Assembly: GCA_016195565.1 (NCBI GenBank) | Contig: JACPZK010000031.1 | Location: 62,001 to 126,000, forward strand | Direction of reading: 5' to 3' | From: Nitrospirota bacterium | Lineage (GTDB): Bacteria; Nitrospirota; Thermodesulfovibrionia; Thermodesulfovibrionales; UBA1546 | Length of the DNA: 64,000 bases | Shown: positions 15,371 through 24,617 of the stretch, piece by piece | How the letters are laid out: each line of letters starts with the position of its first letter | Position numbering within the stretch: position 1 is the stretch's first letter | The notes under the pieces: generated by a model | Database searches by the model: none | Told to the model about the DNA's origin: nothing | What the model saw: only the letters and a program-made list of their open reading frames with translations | Translations under genes and position numbers: made by a program

Positions 15371-16174
15371 ATGTCAGAGATGAATGTAAGAGAAGATGAG
15401 ATAAATCTGTATGATTATTGGAAGGTAATTGTAAAAAGAAAATCCCTTATCATAGGATTATTTCTTGTCGCTGTTCTTGCGTCAGCGGTAATAAGCCTTT
15501 CAATGCCAAAGATATACAGGGGAGAGCTTGTGCTGAAATTGCCGGTACTAACACCGGTACTAACAGCGAAAGAACTGTTAGTTGTTATTGGCAAGATTGA
15601 TGCAGAAATAATTTTACCAACAACGCACTATTTAGTATCAGATGTAAAATTAGATACCCTGAAAGATTCTACAGACAAACTCAGGTTAACCATTGAGGCA
15701 AAAAATACGAATGACATATCTGTTGCAATGACGGGATTTGTTGCATATTTAAATAACCTCTCTTTAATAAAAGAGCCTGTGGAACGAGAGAAAGAAAAAG
15801 TCGCCAAGCGGTTAAAAGATATACCACGCTTAATAAAAAATCAATCGGACTTAATAAAGGAGTATGATTCATTTGCAAAAATGTATGATAGAAAACTGGA
15901 AAAAGGAGAACTGTCTATTATCAATCTCGTGCCTGCTGATTTTAAACAAAGGGCTATGGATTTAGATAATACAAGGCGTTCTCTTGTTGAAGAAGCTAAA
16001 GAAGATATGGAGAATATTACCGGCGTTTCACTTGTCGGCAACCCATATATTTTCAAAACACCTGTGAGTCCGAATATAAAGAAAAATATTATCCTTGCAG
16101 CAGTAGCGAGTCTTGCTGCAGGGATATTGCTGGCTTTTTTAGTAGAGTACATAGAAAAGGCAAGAAATAAATAG
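15371..16174 (+). CDS. Wzz-like polysaccharide chain-length determinant
   Basis: This 267-residue inner-membrane protein has a first membrane segment near residues 24-43 (SLIIGLFLVAVLASAVISLS), a periplasmic helical domain and a second segment near residues 237-257 (IILAAVASLAAGILLAFLVE). That topology and the start DEINLYDYWKVIVKRK are typical of Wzz/PCP proteins, which set glycan chain length with a polymerase. No kinase domain is attached. A 12-bp tandem duplication (15542-15565) codes PVLTPVLT. AAAGGAG precedes the ATG. No Wzy or Wzx is recognised in the window. Confidence 0.88.
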   Translation: MSEMNVREDEINLYDYWKVIVKRKSLIIGLFLVAVLASAVISLSMPKIYRGELVLKLPVLTPVLTAKELLVVIGKIDAEIILPTTHYLVSDVKLDTLKDSTDKLRLTIEAKNTNDISVAMTGFVAYLNNLSLIKEPVEREKEKVAKRLKDIPRLIKNQSDLIKEYDSFAKMYDRKLEKGELSIINLVPADFKQRAMDLDNTRRSLVEEAKEDMENITGVSLVGNPYIFKTPVSPNIKKNIILAAVASLAAGILLAFLVEYIEKARNK

Positions 16175-16274
16175 TGTCATCTGCAAAGCAATAAGCCCTT
16201 GGAATATATCCCGCTAAGGATAGAATCATAAGCTGAAAGTAAAGAGATAGCACTTGCAGCAGAAGCGTTAAAAG

Positions 16275-17687
16275 ATGATCAATGAAGATATATTCAGGGA
16301 GTATGACGTGCGAGGGGTTGCAGGAAGAGATATTGACAGAGATGTTGCTGTTTCAATAGGCAAGTCATTTGCCCGCCTCTTAACGGCTTCCAATTCAAAT
16401 GCAAAGTGTGTAAGCGTAGGAAGGGATGTCAGGCTTAGTTCAAATGATTTGTCTTCAGGGATAATAGAAGGAATTGTCTCTTCAGGCATAGATGCTTATG
16501 ACATAGGAACATGTCCCACTCCTCTTCAGTATTTCTCTATTTTCCATCTGAATTTAGACGGTGGCATAATGGTCACGGGCAGTCATAATCCGCCGGAATA
16601 TAACGGATTTAAAATTAGCATCGGAAAGGAGACTATTTATGGCAAGGACATTCAAAAACTGAAAGAGATAATAGCAGCAGGGCCAAAGCCAAGGGCGGAG
16701 AAAGAAGGAAAGGTAGAAAAATACGATATTGTCAGCCCGTATAAGGACTACATGCTCAGTGAATTTTCTTATCTTAATGATTCAAAATATAAAAGATTTA
16801 AAGTAGTAGTAGATGCAGGCAATGGCACAGCAGGCATGGTTGTCCCGGAGATTCTTAGTAGAATTGGATGCGATGTAATGCCGCTTTATTGCGAGCCTGA
16901 TGGAAACTTCCCGAATCACCATCCTGATCCAACGGTTGTTGAATATATACATGACCTGATTCATGAGACAAAAAAGTCAGGCGCGGATATAGGGGTAGGG
17001 TACGATGGTGATGCAGACAGGATTGGAGTGGTTGACAGAGACGGAAGGATTATATGGGGCGACCAGTTGATGATAGTCTTAAGCCGTGAATTATTAAAAC
17101 GGAACAAAGGTGCAAAGATAATAGGAGATGTGAAGTGTTCGCAAGTGATGTTCGATGACATAAAAAGAAATGGTGGCACTCCGATTATGTGGAAGACAGG
17201 ACACTCCCTTATAAAGCAAAAGATGAAGGAAGAAAATGCCCTTCTTGCCGGAGAATTCAGCGGCCACATATTTATTAAAGACAGATATTTTGGCTATGAT
17301 GATGCAATTTACACCACATTAAGGCTTATAGAAATTATGAAAACCGCAGGAAAGGACATTAGAGAACTCCTATCAGATGTTCCAAAGATATGTCATACCC
17401 CTGAGATAAGAATTAACTGTTCTGATGACAAAAAGAAAGATGTGGTCGAACAGGTAGTCTCAAAATTTATAAAATACAAAGAAAATGGCAATGCTTTATA
17501 TCATATCAGAGACATTAACACAATAGACGGCATAAGGGTTGTTTTTGACCAAGGATGGGGCCTTATGAGGTCAAGCAATACCCAGCCTGTTGTTGTAATG
17601 AGAATAGAGGCTGAGGATGAAGACAGCCTGAACAATTACAGGACATTTTTAGAAAAAGAGTTTGAACAGGCAAAGGTAAAGGCATAA
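16275..17687 (+). CDS. manB: Phosphomannomutase/phosphoglucomutase
   Basis: This 470-residue alpha-D-phosphohexomutase interconverts hexose 6- and 1-phosphates. The phosphoserine loop TGSHNPPEYNGFK gives Ser103, and the metal-binding DGDADR gives Asp244, Asp246 and Asp248. The C-terminal phosphate-binding site is in RSSNTQPVVVMR. Length fits AlgC/ManB. Its stop overlaps the manC start in TAATG, so the two form a GDP-mannose module. The 100 nt before it contain no recognisable gene. Confidence 0.95.
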   Translation: MINEDIFREYDVRGVAGRDIDRDVAVSIGKSFARLLTASNSNAKCVSVGRDVRLSSNDLSSGIIEGIVSSGIDAYDIGTCPTPLQYFSIFHLNLDGGIMVTGSHNPPEYNGFKISIGKETIYGKDIQKLKEIIAAGPKPRAEKEGKVEKYDIVSPYKDYMLSEFSYLNDSKYKRFKVVVDAGNGTAGMVVPEILSRIGCDVMPLYCEPDGNFPNHHPDPTVVEYIHDLIHETKKSGADIGVGYDGDADRIGVVDRDGRIIWGDQLMIVLSRELLKRNKGAKIIGDVKCSQVMFDDIKRNGGTPIMWKTGHSLIKQKMKEENALLAGEFSGHIFIKDRYFGYDDAIYTTLRLIEIMKTAGKDIRELLSDVPKICHTPEIRINCSDDKKKDVVEQVVSKFIKYKENGNALYHIRDINTIDGIRVVFDQGWGLMRSSNTQPVVVMRIEAEDEDSLNNYRTFLEKEFEQAKVKA

Positions 17688-19081
17688 TGAAAGCATTAAT
17701 CCTTGCAGGCGGTAGCGGCACAAGGCTCTGGCCATTAAGCAGAAAAAATTATCCAAAACAGTTTCTAAAACTGAATGGAGACCGCTCTCTTTTACAGCAG
17801 ACAGTAGAGAGACTTTTAAGGACACTTCCTGCTGAGGATATTATTGTGATGACAAACAATGAATATAAGTTTCATGTTTTATCTGATTTAAATGCTTTGT
17901 CTTTGCCTATACCTTTACCTGCATCTAATATTATCCTTGAGCCTGTAAGCAGAAATACTGCGCCGGCTATAGCCCTTGGAATAAAATACTGTATGGAAAA
18001 GCTTGGATGCCATAAAGATGAAGTTATATTTATTTCGCCTTCGGATCATATTATTAAGCCTCTGGAGAGATTTGTCGAATATATAGGCACTGCTGAGAAG
18101 ATAGCGAGGCAGGGGTATATAGTGACATTCGGGATAAAGCCAGAAAGGCCTGAGACAGGATACGGATATATAAAGGCAGGCAAAAGTATAGGAATGGGAG
18201 GCTACAAGGCAGAAGAGTTCACCGAAAAACCTAATAGTGAAACCGCAAAAAGATATTTGGAAGAAGGTAATTATTTTTGGAACTCAGGAATGTTCTCATT
18301 CAGTATCGGAACTATGCTCAGGGAGTTTTCAAAGCATACCCCCGCAATAAAGGAGATGCTTAATGGAAGCTTTGACGATATGATAGTTAACTTCAGTGAA
18401 ATGCCGGATATCTCTATAGATTATGCGATAGCAGAGAAATCAGAGAAAGTAGCAATTCTCCCTATGGACATATACTGGAATGATATCGGTTCTTGGGATT
18501 CATTGTACGAAATTCTGGATAAGGATGAAATGGGAAATGTCAAAAAGGGCGATGTCATTGCAATAGACACAAAAAAATCTCTGATAATCGGCAATAAGAG
18601 ACATATATCAATCATAGGACTGGATAATTGTCTTGTAGTTGAGACAGATGATGCTATACTCATTTCAAGAAAAGGAGAGGCGCAGAAAGTAAGGGATGTG
18701 GTAAATAGGCTCAAAAAAGAAAATAGAAAAGAGGCAGATGAGCATGTCACGACATATAGGCCATGGGGAAACTATACAGTGCTTGAAGAGGGAACAGGAT
18801 ACAAGATAAAAAGGATAGTAGTAAACCCTGGAGAGAAATTGAGCCTACAGATGCATAACCGAAGGTCGGAGCACTGGGTTGTTATAAAAGGAACCGCAAA
18901 GGTAACGACAGGGGACGCACAAATGATTATATATGAGAATGAGTCGGTTTATGTCCCCAAGTCAACATTGCATAGACTTGAAAATCCTGCCGAAATGCCA
19001 TTGGAAATTATAGAAGTTCAAAACGGAGAATACGTCGGGGAAGACGATATTGTGAGATACGATGATATATATGGAAGATAA
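17687..19081 (+). CDS. manC: Mannose-1-phosphate guanylyltransferase / mannose-6-phosphate isomerase
   Basis: This 464-residue bifunctional type-II enzyme begins LILAGGSGTRLWPLSRKNYP, the pyrophosphorylase signature, with FTEKPNSETAKRYL at the sugar-binding site. The C-terminal cupin (about residues 350-464, RPWGNYTVLEEG, QMHNRRSEHW, VPKSTLHRLEN) is the PMI part. It makes GDP-mannose for mannosyl transfer or for deoxyhexose pathways. It overlaps manB by 1 nt. Confidence 0.96.
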   Translation: MKALILAGGSGTRLWPLSRKNYPKQFLKLNGDRSLLQQTVERLLRTLPAEDIIVMTNNEYKFHVLSDLNALSLPIPLPASNIILEPVSRNTAPAIALGIKYCMEKLGCHKDEVIFISPSDHIIKPLERFVEYIGTAEKIARQGYIVTFGIKPERPETGYGYIKAGKSIGMGGYKAEEFTEKPNSETAKRYLEEGNYFWNSGMFSFSIGTMLREFSKHTPAIKEMLNGSFDDMIVNFSEMPDISIDYAIAEKSEKVAILPMDIYWNDIGSWDSLYEILDKDEMGNVKKGDVIAIDTKKSLIIGNKRHISIIGLDNCLVVETDDAILISRKGEAQKVRDVVNRLKKENRKEADEHVTTYRPWGNYTVLEEGTGYKIKRIVVNPGEKLSLQMHNRRSEHWVVIKGTAKVTTGDAQMIIYENESVYVPKSTLHRLENPAEMPLEIIEVQNGEYVGEDDIVRYDDIYGR

Positions 19082-19112
19082 TTAGATAGAAATTAATTCC
19101 CAGTGATTATTT

Positions 19113-20030
19113 ATGAAACATCTTGAAAAAAGAAAAGATTGTCACAAGAACCCACGGATAGCTCTCTCGTCAACCTGTCTGGGCAATACTGATATAAAGT
19201 CACTATGCGAATATGCAGAAGTAAATAATATTCGCAGTATTGAACTTAGCGCTAACATTCCTTTTATATCCGACAAGGAGCTTGTCAAGACATTAGAAAC
19301 ATATACTGATAGAATCAATTTCTATATCCATAATTATTTCCCTGCGCCAAAAGATTCCTTTGTTTTAAATCTTGCGCATCCAGCTACACATGAAAGGTCA
19401 TTGAAGCATTGTCTGAAGGCGGTTGATTTATGCTCTTCGCTTGGGATAGCGGTTTACTCTATCCATGCCGGAATGGCAATAAACCCCTCTGCTGACGACT
19501 TAGGGAAATCCTTATCACGCTACGCTCCTATTGATCTCAAAGAATCGCGAGATTTATTAACAACTGCATGTCATGAAATTGCCGGGTATGCTTTAGGCAA
19601 AGGTGTTCGGATACTTATTGAAAATAATGTTATAAATGAAGGCAACTGCCCTGAGAATGTAAATAGGCATTATCATTTTGCAGACCCTGCTGAGTCTGAG
19701 AAGCTCTTTACTCTTTTTTCCAATCCCAATATAGGGGTTTTGCTGGATGCAGGTCATTTGAAGGTCAATGCGACAAACCTTAATTTCAAGCCGCATAATT
19801 TTATTAATTTGTTCAGAGAAAAAATTAATGCTATACATCTTAGCGATAATGACGGAAGATACGATCAAAATCTTCCTATTGATGAACAGTCATGGTTTTG
19901 GCAATACCTGCCGTGGGAACAGCTTGAATATGTTTCCCTTGAAATTAAGGAATGTTCTTCCCATTTAATCAAGAAGCAAATAGGACTGATTGAAAAACAG
20001 CTATGCGGATATAAGGCGGTGACAGTTTAG
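19113..20030 (+). CDS. TIM-barrel sugar isomerase/epimerase (AP endonuclease 2-like)
   Basis: The 305-residue protein resembles the xylose-isomerase-like barrel family: IALSSTCLGNTDIKSLC at the start, then YSIHAGMAI, IENNVINEGN, LLDAGHLKVN and AIHLSDNDGR, which carry likely metal-binding Glu, Asp and His residues. Such proteins isomerise or epimerise sugars or related polyols. It stands directly before the nonulosonate synthase, so it may supply or modify a precursor sugar; that is inference. No specific subfamily was recognised. Confidence 0.8.
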   Translation: MKHLEKRKDCHKNPRIALSSTCLGNTDIKSLCEYAEVNNIRSIELSANIPFISDKELVKTLETYTDRINFYIHNYFPAPKDSFVLNLAHPATHERSLKHCLKAVDLCSSLGIAVYSIHAGMAINPSADDLGKSLSRYAPIDLKESRDLLTTACHEIAGYALGKGVRILIENNVINEGNCPENVNRHYHFADPAESEKLFTLFSNPNIGVLLDAGHLKVNATNLNFKPHNFINLFREKINAIHLSDNDGRYDQNLPIDEQSWFWQYLPWEQLEYVSLEIKECSSHLIKKQIGLIEKQLCGYKAVTV

Positions 20031-20072
20031 GATAGAAATATGTGTCTATGACTGAGAACTGATAATTTTAAG

Positions 20073-21140
20073 ATGGCAGAGAAAATAAAGATGTGGCGTA
20101 TAAAAAATAGGATAATAGGGGAAGATCAGCCTGTATTTATAATAGCTGAGGCCGGCGTAAACCATAATGGAGACCTGGATATAGCGCACAAACTTATTGA
20201 CGCTGCTGCCGAAGCAGGCGCCGATTCCGTAAAATTCCAGACATTTATAACTGAAGATCTGGTTTCTCTTGAGACTCCTTCCGCAAATCATCATATAGCG
20301 AATGTTAAGGAGACGCTTTCTCATTTTGAGCTCATTAAAAAACTGCAGCTTCCTTTTAGCGCTTTTCAGGAACTTAAGGTTCATTGTGAAGAAAGGGATA
20401 TGATTTTTATTTCAACACCATATGACGTGCGCTCTGCCGAGTTTTTAATTGATTTAGGTGTTGATATCTTGAAGATTGCAAGCAGCGAGATGACTAACTA
20501 TCCTTTGTTGGATGTCATAAGGCAGTCAAAAATTCCAGTAGTTATTTCTACGGGTATGAATTTCTGGAAAGAGATTGCCGAATCGGTCAATTTTGTAGGG
20601 GAATACAACGATAAAATCTGCGTCCTGAAATGCACCTCAAATTATCCGGCTTCAGCCGAAAGTATTAATTTGCGGGGAATCTCTAAGATTAAAGAGGCTT
20701 TTCCCGATTGCCTTGTAGGATTTTCAGATCACTCCGAGGGGGTCGAAATTTCGCTTGCGGCTTTAGGATTCGGCATATCTATGCTGGAGAGGCATTTTAC
20801 TTTTGATAAAACATGGTGGGGGCCTGATCACAAAGCCTCTATGACACCAGCAGAGTTTAATCAGTTCATTCATGCTGTAAGAAAATCGGAAAAAGCCTTA
20901 GGAAGCATGGATTGGGATGTTCAAACCGAAGAACTGTCTCAACGGAATACGATGCAGAAAGGTATTTATGCCTCAAAAGAGATTAAAAGAGGTGAACCGG
21001 TAACGATGCAGAATGTTAAATTTTTGCGTCCCCCCCGCGGTATGAGCTTGAAAGAATTTTATTTCGAATTTTGCAATAAACCCGCTAAAGCCGATATAAG
21101 AACCGGACAAAATATAACACGCGCTTTTTTTGAAGATTAA
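20073..21140 (+). CDS. neuB: N-acetylneuraminate/legionaminate synthase-family enzyme
   Basis: This 355-residue enzyme condenses PEP with a 6-carbon sugar to form a 9-carbon nonulosonic acid. The barrel includes PVFIIAEAGVNHNGDLDIA and DSVKFQTF, characteristic of NeuB/LegI/PseI, and KIASSEMTNYPLL. The C-terminal antifreeze-like domain starts around QKGIYASKEIKRGEPVT. The sequence does not tell whether the product is Neu, Leg, Pse or another acid. Neighbouring NeuD-like, aminotransferase and amidotransferase genes favour an aminated, acetamidino-type sugar, which is inference. Confidence 0.93.
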   Translation: MAEKIKMWRIKNRIIGEDQPVFIIAEAGVNHNGDLDIAHKLIDAAAEAGADSVKFQTFITEDLVSLETPSANHHIANVKETLSHFELIKKLQLPFSAFQELKVHCEERDMIFISTPYDVRSAEFLIDLGVDILKIASSEMTNYPLLDVIRQSKIPVVISTGMNFWKEIAESVNFVGEYNDKICVLKCTSNYPASAESINLRGISKIKEAFPDCLVGFSDHSEGVEISLAALGFGISMLERHFTFDKTWWGPDHKASMTPAEFNQFIHAVRKSEKALGSMDWDVQTEELSQRNTMQKGIYASKEIKRGEPVTMQNVKFLRPPRGMSLKEFYFEFCNKPAKADIRTGQNITRAFFED

Positions 21141-21143
21141 CTT

Positions 21144-21821
21144 ATGAGAAAGAAAGTTGTTTTGATAGGCGCCGGTAAGCATGGCATAGTGGTTGCAGAA
21201 AAATTATTGCATTTGCCGGATTTTGAAATATGCGGGTTTATTGACAAGCATGGAGTCAAACTGCCTCAATTCATAGAAGACAAGGGATGTAAAGTTTTGG
21301 GTGATGATACACTGCTGCACGGATTAGATAAGGACATTAATATTCACCTTTGTCTGGGCGCAAATTCGATGGATACGAGGAAAGAATTGATTGGGGTAAT
21401 CCGCAATTTAAAATTAAATGCCGTATCCGTTATCCATCCGTCGGCATACATAGCCGCTTCTGTTCATTTGGGAGCCGGAGTAACGGTTTTGGTTGATGCG
21501 GTAATAAATACAAATGCACAAATAGGTGACTTTTGTTGTATAAACACCGGTGCGATTGTCGAACATGATTGCATTCTTGGCGATAATGTTTTTATTCAAC
21601 CGCGCAGTGTGCTTGCAGGAAACGTATCTATAGGTGAAGATTCTATTATTGGAATCGGCGCCGTTGTCCGGGAAAATATTAAAATAGGCAAGAATTGTTT
21701 CATCGGAGGCGGCGCATTTGTGTCCAAAGATATTCCGGACAACTCAATAGCCTACGGGGTTCCGGCAAAAATAGTCGGCATCAGAAAGAGCAGCAGCAAA
21801 CATAAGAACTTGAAGGATTAA
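21144..21821 (+). CDS. NeuD/PglD-like sugar O- or N-acyltransferase 1
   Basis: This 225-residue protein has an N-terminal Rossmann-like PglD half (KVVLIGAGKHGIVVAEKLL) and a C-terminal left-handed beta-helix with hexapeptide repeats (HLGAGVTVLVDAVINTNAQI, IGDFCCINTGAIVEHDCIL). This is the layout of acetyl-CoA-dependent PglD, NeuD and LegH enzymes. The candidate catalytic His is in VEHDC. It follows neuB by 3 nt. A second enzyme of the same type follows, so two acylations may occur. Confidence 0.9.
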   Translation: MRKKVVLIGAGKHGIVVAEKLLHLPDFEICGFIDKHGVKLPQFIEDKGCKVLGDDTLLHGLDKDINIHLCLGANSMDTRKELIGVIRNLKLNAVSVIHPSAYIAASVHLGAGVTVLVDAVINTNAQIGDFCCINTGAIVEHDCILGDNVFIQPRSVLAGNVSIGEDSIIGIGAVVRENIKIGKNCFIGGGAFVSKDIPDNSIAYGVPAKIVGIRKSSSKHKNLKD

Positions 21822-21845
21822 AAAATTAAAAAGGAGGCGATGAAT

Positions 21846-22466
21846 ATGAAGGTTGTGATTATAGGCGCTGGGACAACAGCGATGACGGCGGCTGATATTA
21901 TCAGCGAAAGTCATAATTTTACGCTTGCCGGATTTATAGGCACTCGTGAAGAGGCAGAGAAGTTAGCCAATTCTAAAGTTTACGGCAACATACCCTTTTT
22001 GGGGGACCATTCAATTTTAAGCGAATTGAAAAGTACGGGTATAACAGGTTTCACCTCGGCTATTGGCGACAATCAAACAAGGGAACAGCGTTTTTATGAG
22101 GCGCTGCAGGCCGGTTTAGTTCCGATAAACGCCATATCGAGGAATGCAAGTATCAACCCCGACGTAGCTCTCGGCAGAGGGATAATTATTTCGCCGGGTG
22201 CAGTCCTTTCTCATGGAGTAACTTTGGAAGATAATATCATCATAGGCCCATCCGTGGTGATAGCAGTGAATTCCCAAATTGGCTCCCACTGCCATTTTTA
22301 CTCCGGCGTTGTTGTTGATGGAGCGTGCACAATTGAGAAAAATGTAACACTGAAAGCCGGAGTAATTGTTGAAACAGGGGTAAAGATCGGGAAAAATCAG
22401 GACGTACCTGCGGGGGCAATCATAAGCAAGGATATGGAAAGACTTTATCGCAAGGAGATGGAATAA
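21846..22466 (+). CDS. NeuD/PglD-like sugar acyltransferase 2
   Basis: I choose the ATG at 21846 because AGGAGG at 21832-21837 is 8 nt away; the ATG at 21840 would leave only 2 nt. The 206-residue protein starts MKVVIIGAGTTAMTAADII (PglD-type Rossmann half) and ends in hexapeptide repeats (DVALGRGIIISPGAVLSHGV, NSQIGSHCHFYSGVVVDG). The helix half is shorter than in the preceding paralogue and the acceptor is likely different. Its stop overlaps the next start by 1 nt. Confidence 0.88.
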   Translation: MKVVIIGAGTTAMTAADIISESHNFTLAGFIGTREEAEKLANSKVYGNIPFLGDHSILSELKSTGITGFTSAIGDNQTREQRFYEALQAGLVPINAISRNASINPDVALGRGIIISPGAVLSHGVTLEDNIIIGPSVVIAVNSQIGSHCHFYSGVVVDGACTIEKNVTLKAGVIVETGVKIGKNQDVPAGAIISKDMERLYRKEME

Positions 22467-23497
22467 TGGATAGAGCAGGCAAGGGGCCGCTGATGTTAGT
22501 TACCGGAGGCGCCGGTTATGTCGGCTCTACATTGATGCGTGATGCGTTGATAGCCGGTTACAGGGTCCGATGCCTTGATCTTCTGATATACGGAGGCAAA
22601 TCAATAGTGGGACTGTTGAATAACCCAAACTTTGAATTGATAAAAGGGGACGTTAGAAATAAAGGCGATGTGGAAAAAGCATTAGAAGGGGTTGACGTTA
22701 TCGTCCATCTGGCGGGTATTGTAGGTGACTTGCCGTGTCAGGCTGCCCCCAAGTCTGCCTACCAAATAAATTTCCACGGAACCGAATTGCTTGCAACTCT
22801 TGCAAAGAAAAAAAATATTAAGCCGTTTGTTTTTGGATCAACATGTTCTACTTACGGTATTGTAGACACAACGATTCCAGCCGACGAAATGAGGGAATTG
22901 AATCCGGTTTCATTATATGCAGAGACAAAGATCGATTGTGAAAAATTGTTGCTGTCTCTTAAAAGTGATTCTTTCCATCCGGTCATGCTGCGCTATGGAA
23001 CTGCTTATGGGGTATCTTTCAGAACGCGATTTGATTTGCTGATAAACTCATTTGTATATGAGGCGTTAACTCATAATAAGATAGTTGTATTTGCCGCAAA
23101 TATGTGGAGGCCGTATGTGCATGTGTCGGATGCCGCAGCCATCATATTAGAGGTATTAAAAGTTCCATCCGAGACACTTTCAGGAGAAATATTCAATGCA
23201 GGGGTGACGTCGCAGAACTTTAGAAAAGATGAAATAGTAAAAATAATTCAGGAATTTCTTCCTGATATAGAAGTTCACTTCGCTAACGAAATTGATGACA
23301 AAAGGAATTACAGAGTTGATTTTACAAAACTTGAACAAAGAATCGGATTTAAGCCTGCGAAGACCATAAGCGACGGAATTAGAGAGTTAATTTTTTGTTT
23401 CAAGAACAACATCTTAACGAAAGATGACTATGAATCTAACAGTCTGGAATATCTGAAAAAGTTTTTTGCAGAGCATGAAAAAACACTTGCAAGGTAA
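22466..23497 (+). CDS. NAD-dependent sugar-nucleotide epimerase/dehydratase (extended SDR) A
   Basis: This 343-residue protein has TGGAGYVGS at residues 13-21, the serine segment GSTCSTYG near residue 125, and catalytic Tyr151/Lys155 in YAETK. It lacks the T-D-E triad of 4,6-dehydratases, which favours an epimerase or reductase. It resembles the SDR at 42295-43233 in overall layout. It is embedded in the nonulosonate module, so a role in making the amino-sugar precursor is plausible. Substrate unknown. Confidence 0.85.
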   Translation: MDRAGKGPLMLVTGGAGYVGSTLMRDALIAGYRVRCLDLLIYGGKSIVGLLNNPNFELIKGDVRNKGDVEKALEGVDVIVHLAGIVGDLPCQAAPKSAYQINFHGTELLATLAKKKNIKPFVFGSTCSTYGIVDTTIPADEMRELNPVSLYAETKIDCEKLLLSLKSDSFHPVMLRYGTAYGVSFRTRFDLLINSFVYEALTHNKIVVFAANMWRPYVHVSDAAAIILEVLKVPSETLSGEIFNAGVTSQNFRKDEIVKIIQEFLPDIEVHFANEIDDKRNYRVDFTKLEQRIGFKPAKTISDGIRELIFCFKNNILTKDDYESNSLEYLKKFFAEHEKTLAR

Positions 23498-23502
23498 AGG
23501 CA

Positions 23503-24609
23503 ATGAGTAAGACTACTATTCCATGGTCACAGCCTGAAATTAACGAAGAAGAGTTTAATCAGGTTATAGACTCTTTTAAATCCGGATGGCTGACTATGGG
23601 GCCAAAGGTGGAAAAATTTGAGCAGGCAATGGCTGAATATCTGAATGTGCCTTATGCTGTTGCCGTTTCCAATGGAACCGTGGCCTTAGACATCGGCTTA
23701 AAGATTTTAGGCATAGGTCCAGGAGATGAAGTAATAGTTCCGGCAATGACTTACATGGCTACGGCTGCTGCAGTGTCGTACCAGCATGCTGTTCCGGTTT
23801 TCGTGGATATTGACCCCCGGTCTTATAATCTGGATCCGTCAAAAATCAAAAGTGCGATCTCTCCCAAAACGAAAGGTATAATTTATATTGATTACGGCGG
23901 GAATCCCGCAGACTATGAAGGGCTAAAGGCAGTGGCAGGGAAACAGGGACTTTTTCTATTGCAGGACGCCGCCCAGTCTTTGGGTGCGTCATACAAGGGG
24001 TCTCATCTTGGCGCTCAGACTATGTTGTCTACCATGAGTTTTCATATGGCTAAAATTATGACAACGGTGGAAGGCGGAATGATATTTACACATAATCAGG
24101 ATTATGCAAAGGAAGCCAGAATCCGCCGCAATCAGGGAGAATCCGGAAAATATCTTCATTCACATTTAGGCACAAATGCCAGAATGACCGACATCTCTGC
24201 TGCAGTAGGGTTGGCGCAGTTCGAAAAGCTGGGATATATGCTTCAAGAGAGGAAAAGGGTAGCCGATACCTACAACTCTTTTTTTGAAAGTCATACACGA
24301 ATAAAAGTCATGAAATGCAGTTATCCTCAGTCAAGACACGCTTATTTCTTTTATCCTATTCTTGTGGATGATAGAGATAATTTAGCGCTTGAGCTCAGAA
24401 ACAAAGGAATCGATACGAGGATAGCCTATCCCATGCCGGTATACGAGCAGGAAGTTTACAGCAAAAATAAGTCGTCTTACAGGGCTACTCCATGCCCGCT
24501 TGCAAAAGAGTTTACCAAAAAAGTCCTTAATCTGCCAATATTCCCTTCTCTGAAGGACAAACAGGTTGCCCAGATTGCAGAAGCAGTTTTGAGATTTGTT
24601 GAGAAATAA
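23503..24609 (+). CDS. DegT/DnrJ/EryC1/StrS PLP aminotransferase
   Basis: This 368-residue sugar aminotransferase begins TIPWSQPEINEEEFNQVIDS and has the loop FHMAKIMTTVEGGM, where Lys184 would bind pyridoxal phosphate. VAVSNGTVALDIGLKILGIG and LLQDAAQSLGASYKG are family signatures. It installs an amino group on a keto sugar nucleotide, needed for legionaminic-type or bacillosamine-type sugars. Contrast the paralogue at 41060-42220, where this lysine is histidine. Confidence 0.93.
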   Translation: MSKTTIPWSQPEINEEEFNQVIDSFKSGWLTMGPKVEKFEQAMAEYLNVPYAVAVSNGTVALDIGLKILGIGPGDEVIVPAMTYMATAAAVSYQHAVPVFVDIDPRSYNLDPSKIKSAISPKTKGIIYIDYGGNPADYEGLKAVAGKQGLFLLQDAAQSLGASYKGSHLGAQTMLSTMSFHMAKIMTTVEGGMIFTHNQDYAKEARIRRNQGESGKYLHSHLGTNARMTDISAAVGLAQFEKLGYMLQERKRVADTYNSFFESHTRIKVMKCSYPQSRHAYFFYPILVDDRDNLALELRNKGIDTRIAYPMPVYEQEVYSKNKSSYRATPCPLAKEFTKKVLNLPIFPSLKDKQVAQIAEAVLRFVEK

Positions 24610-24617
24610 AAATTGTC

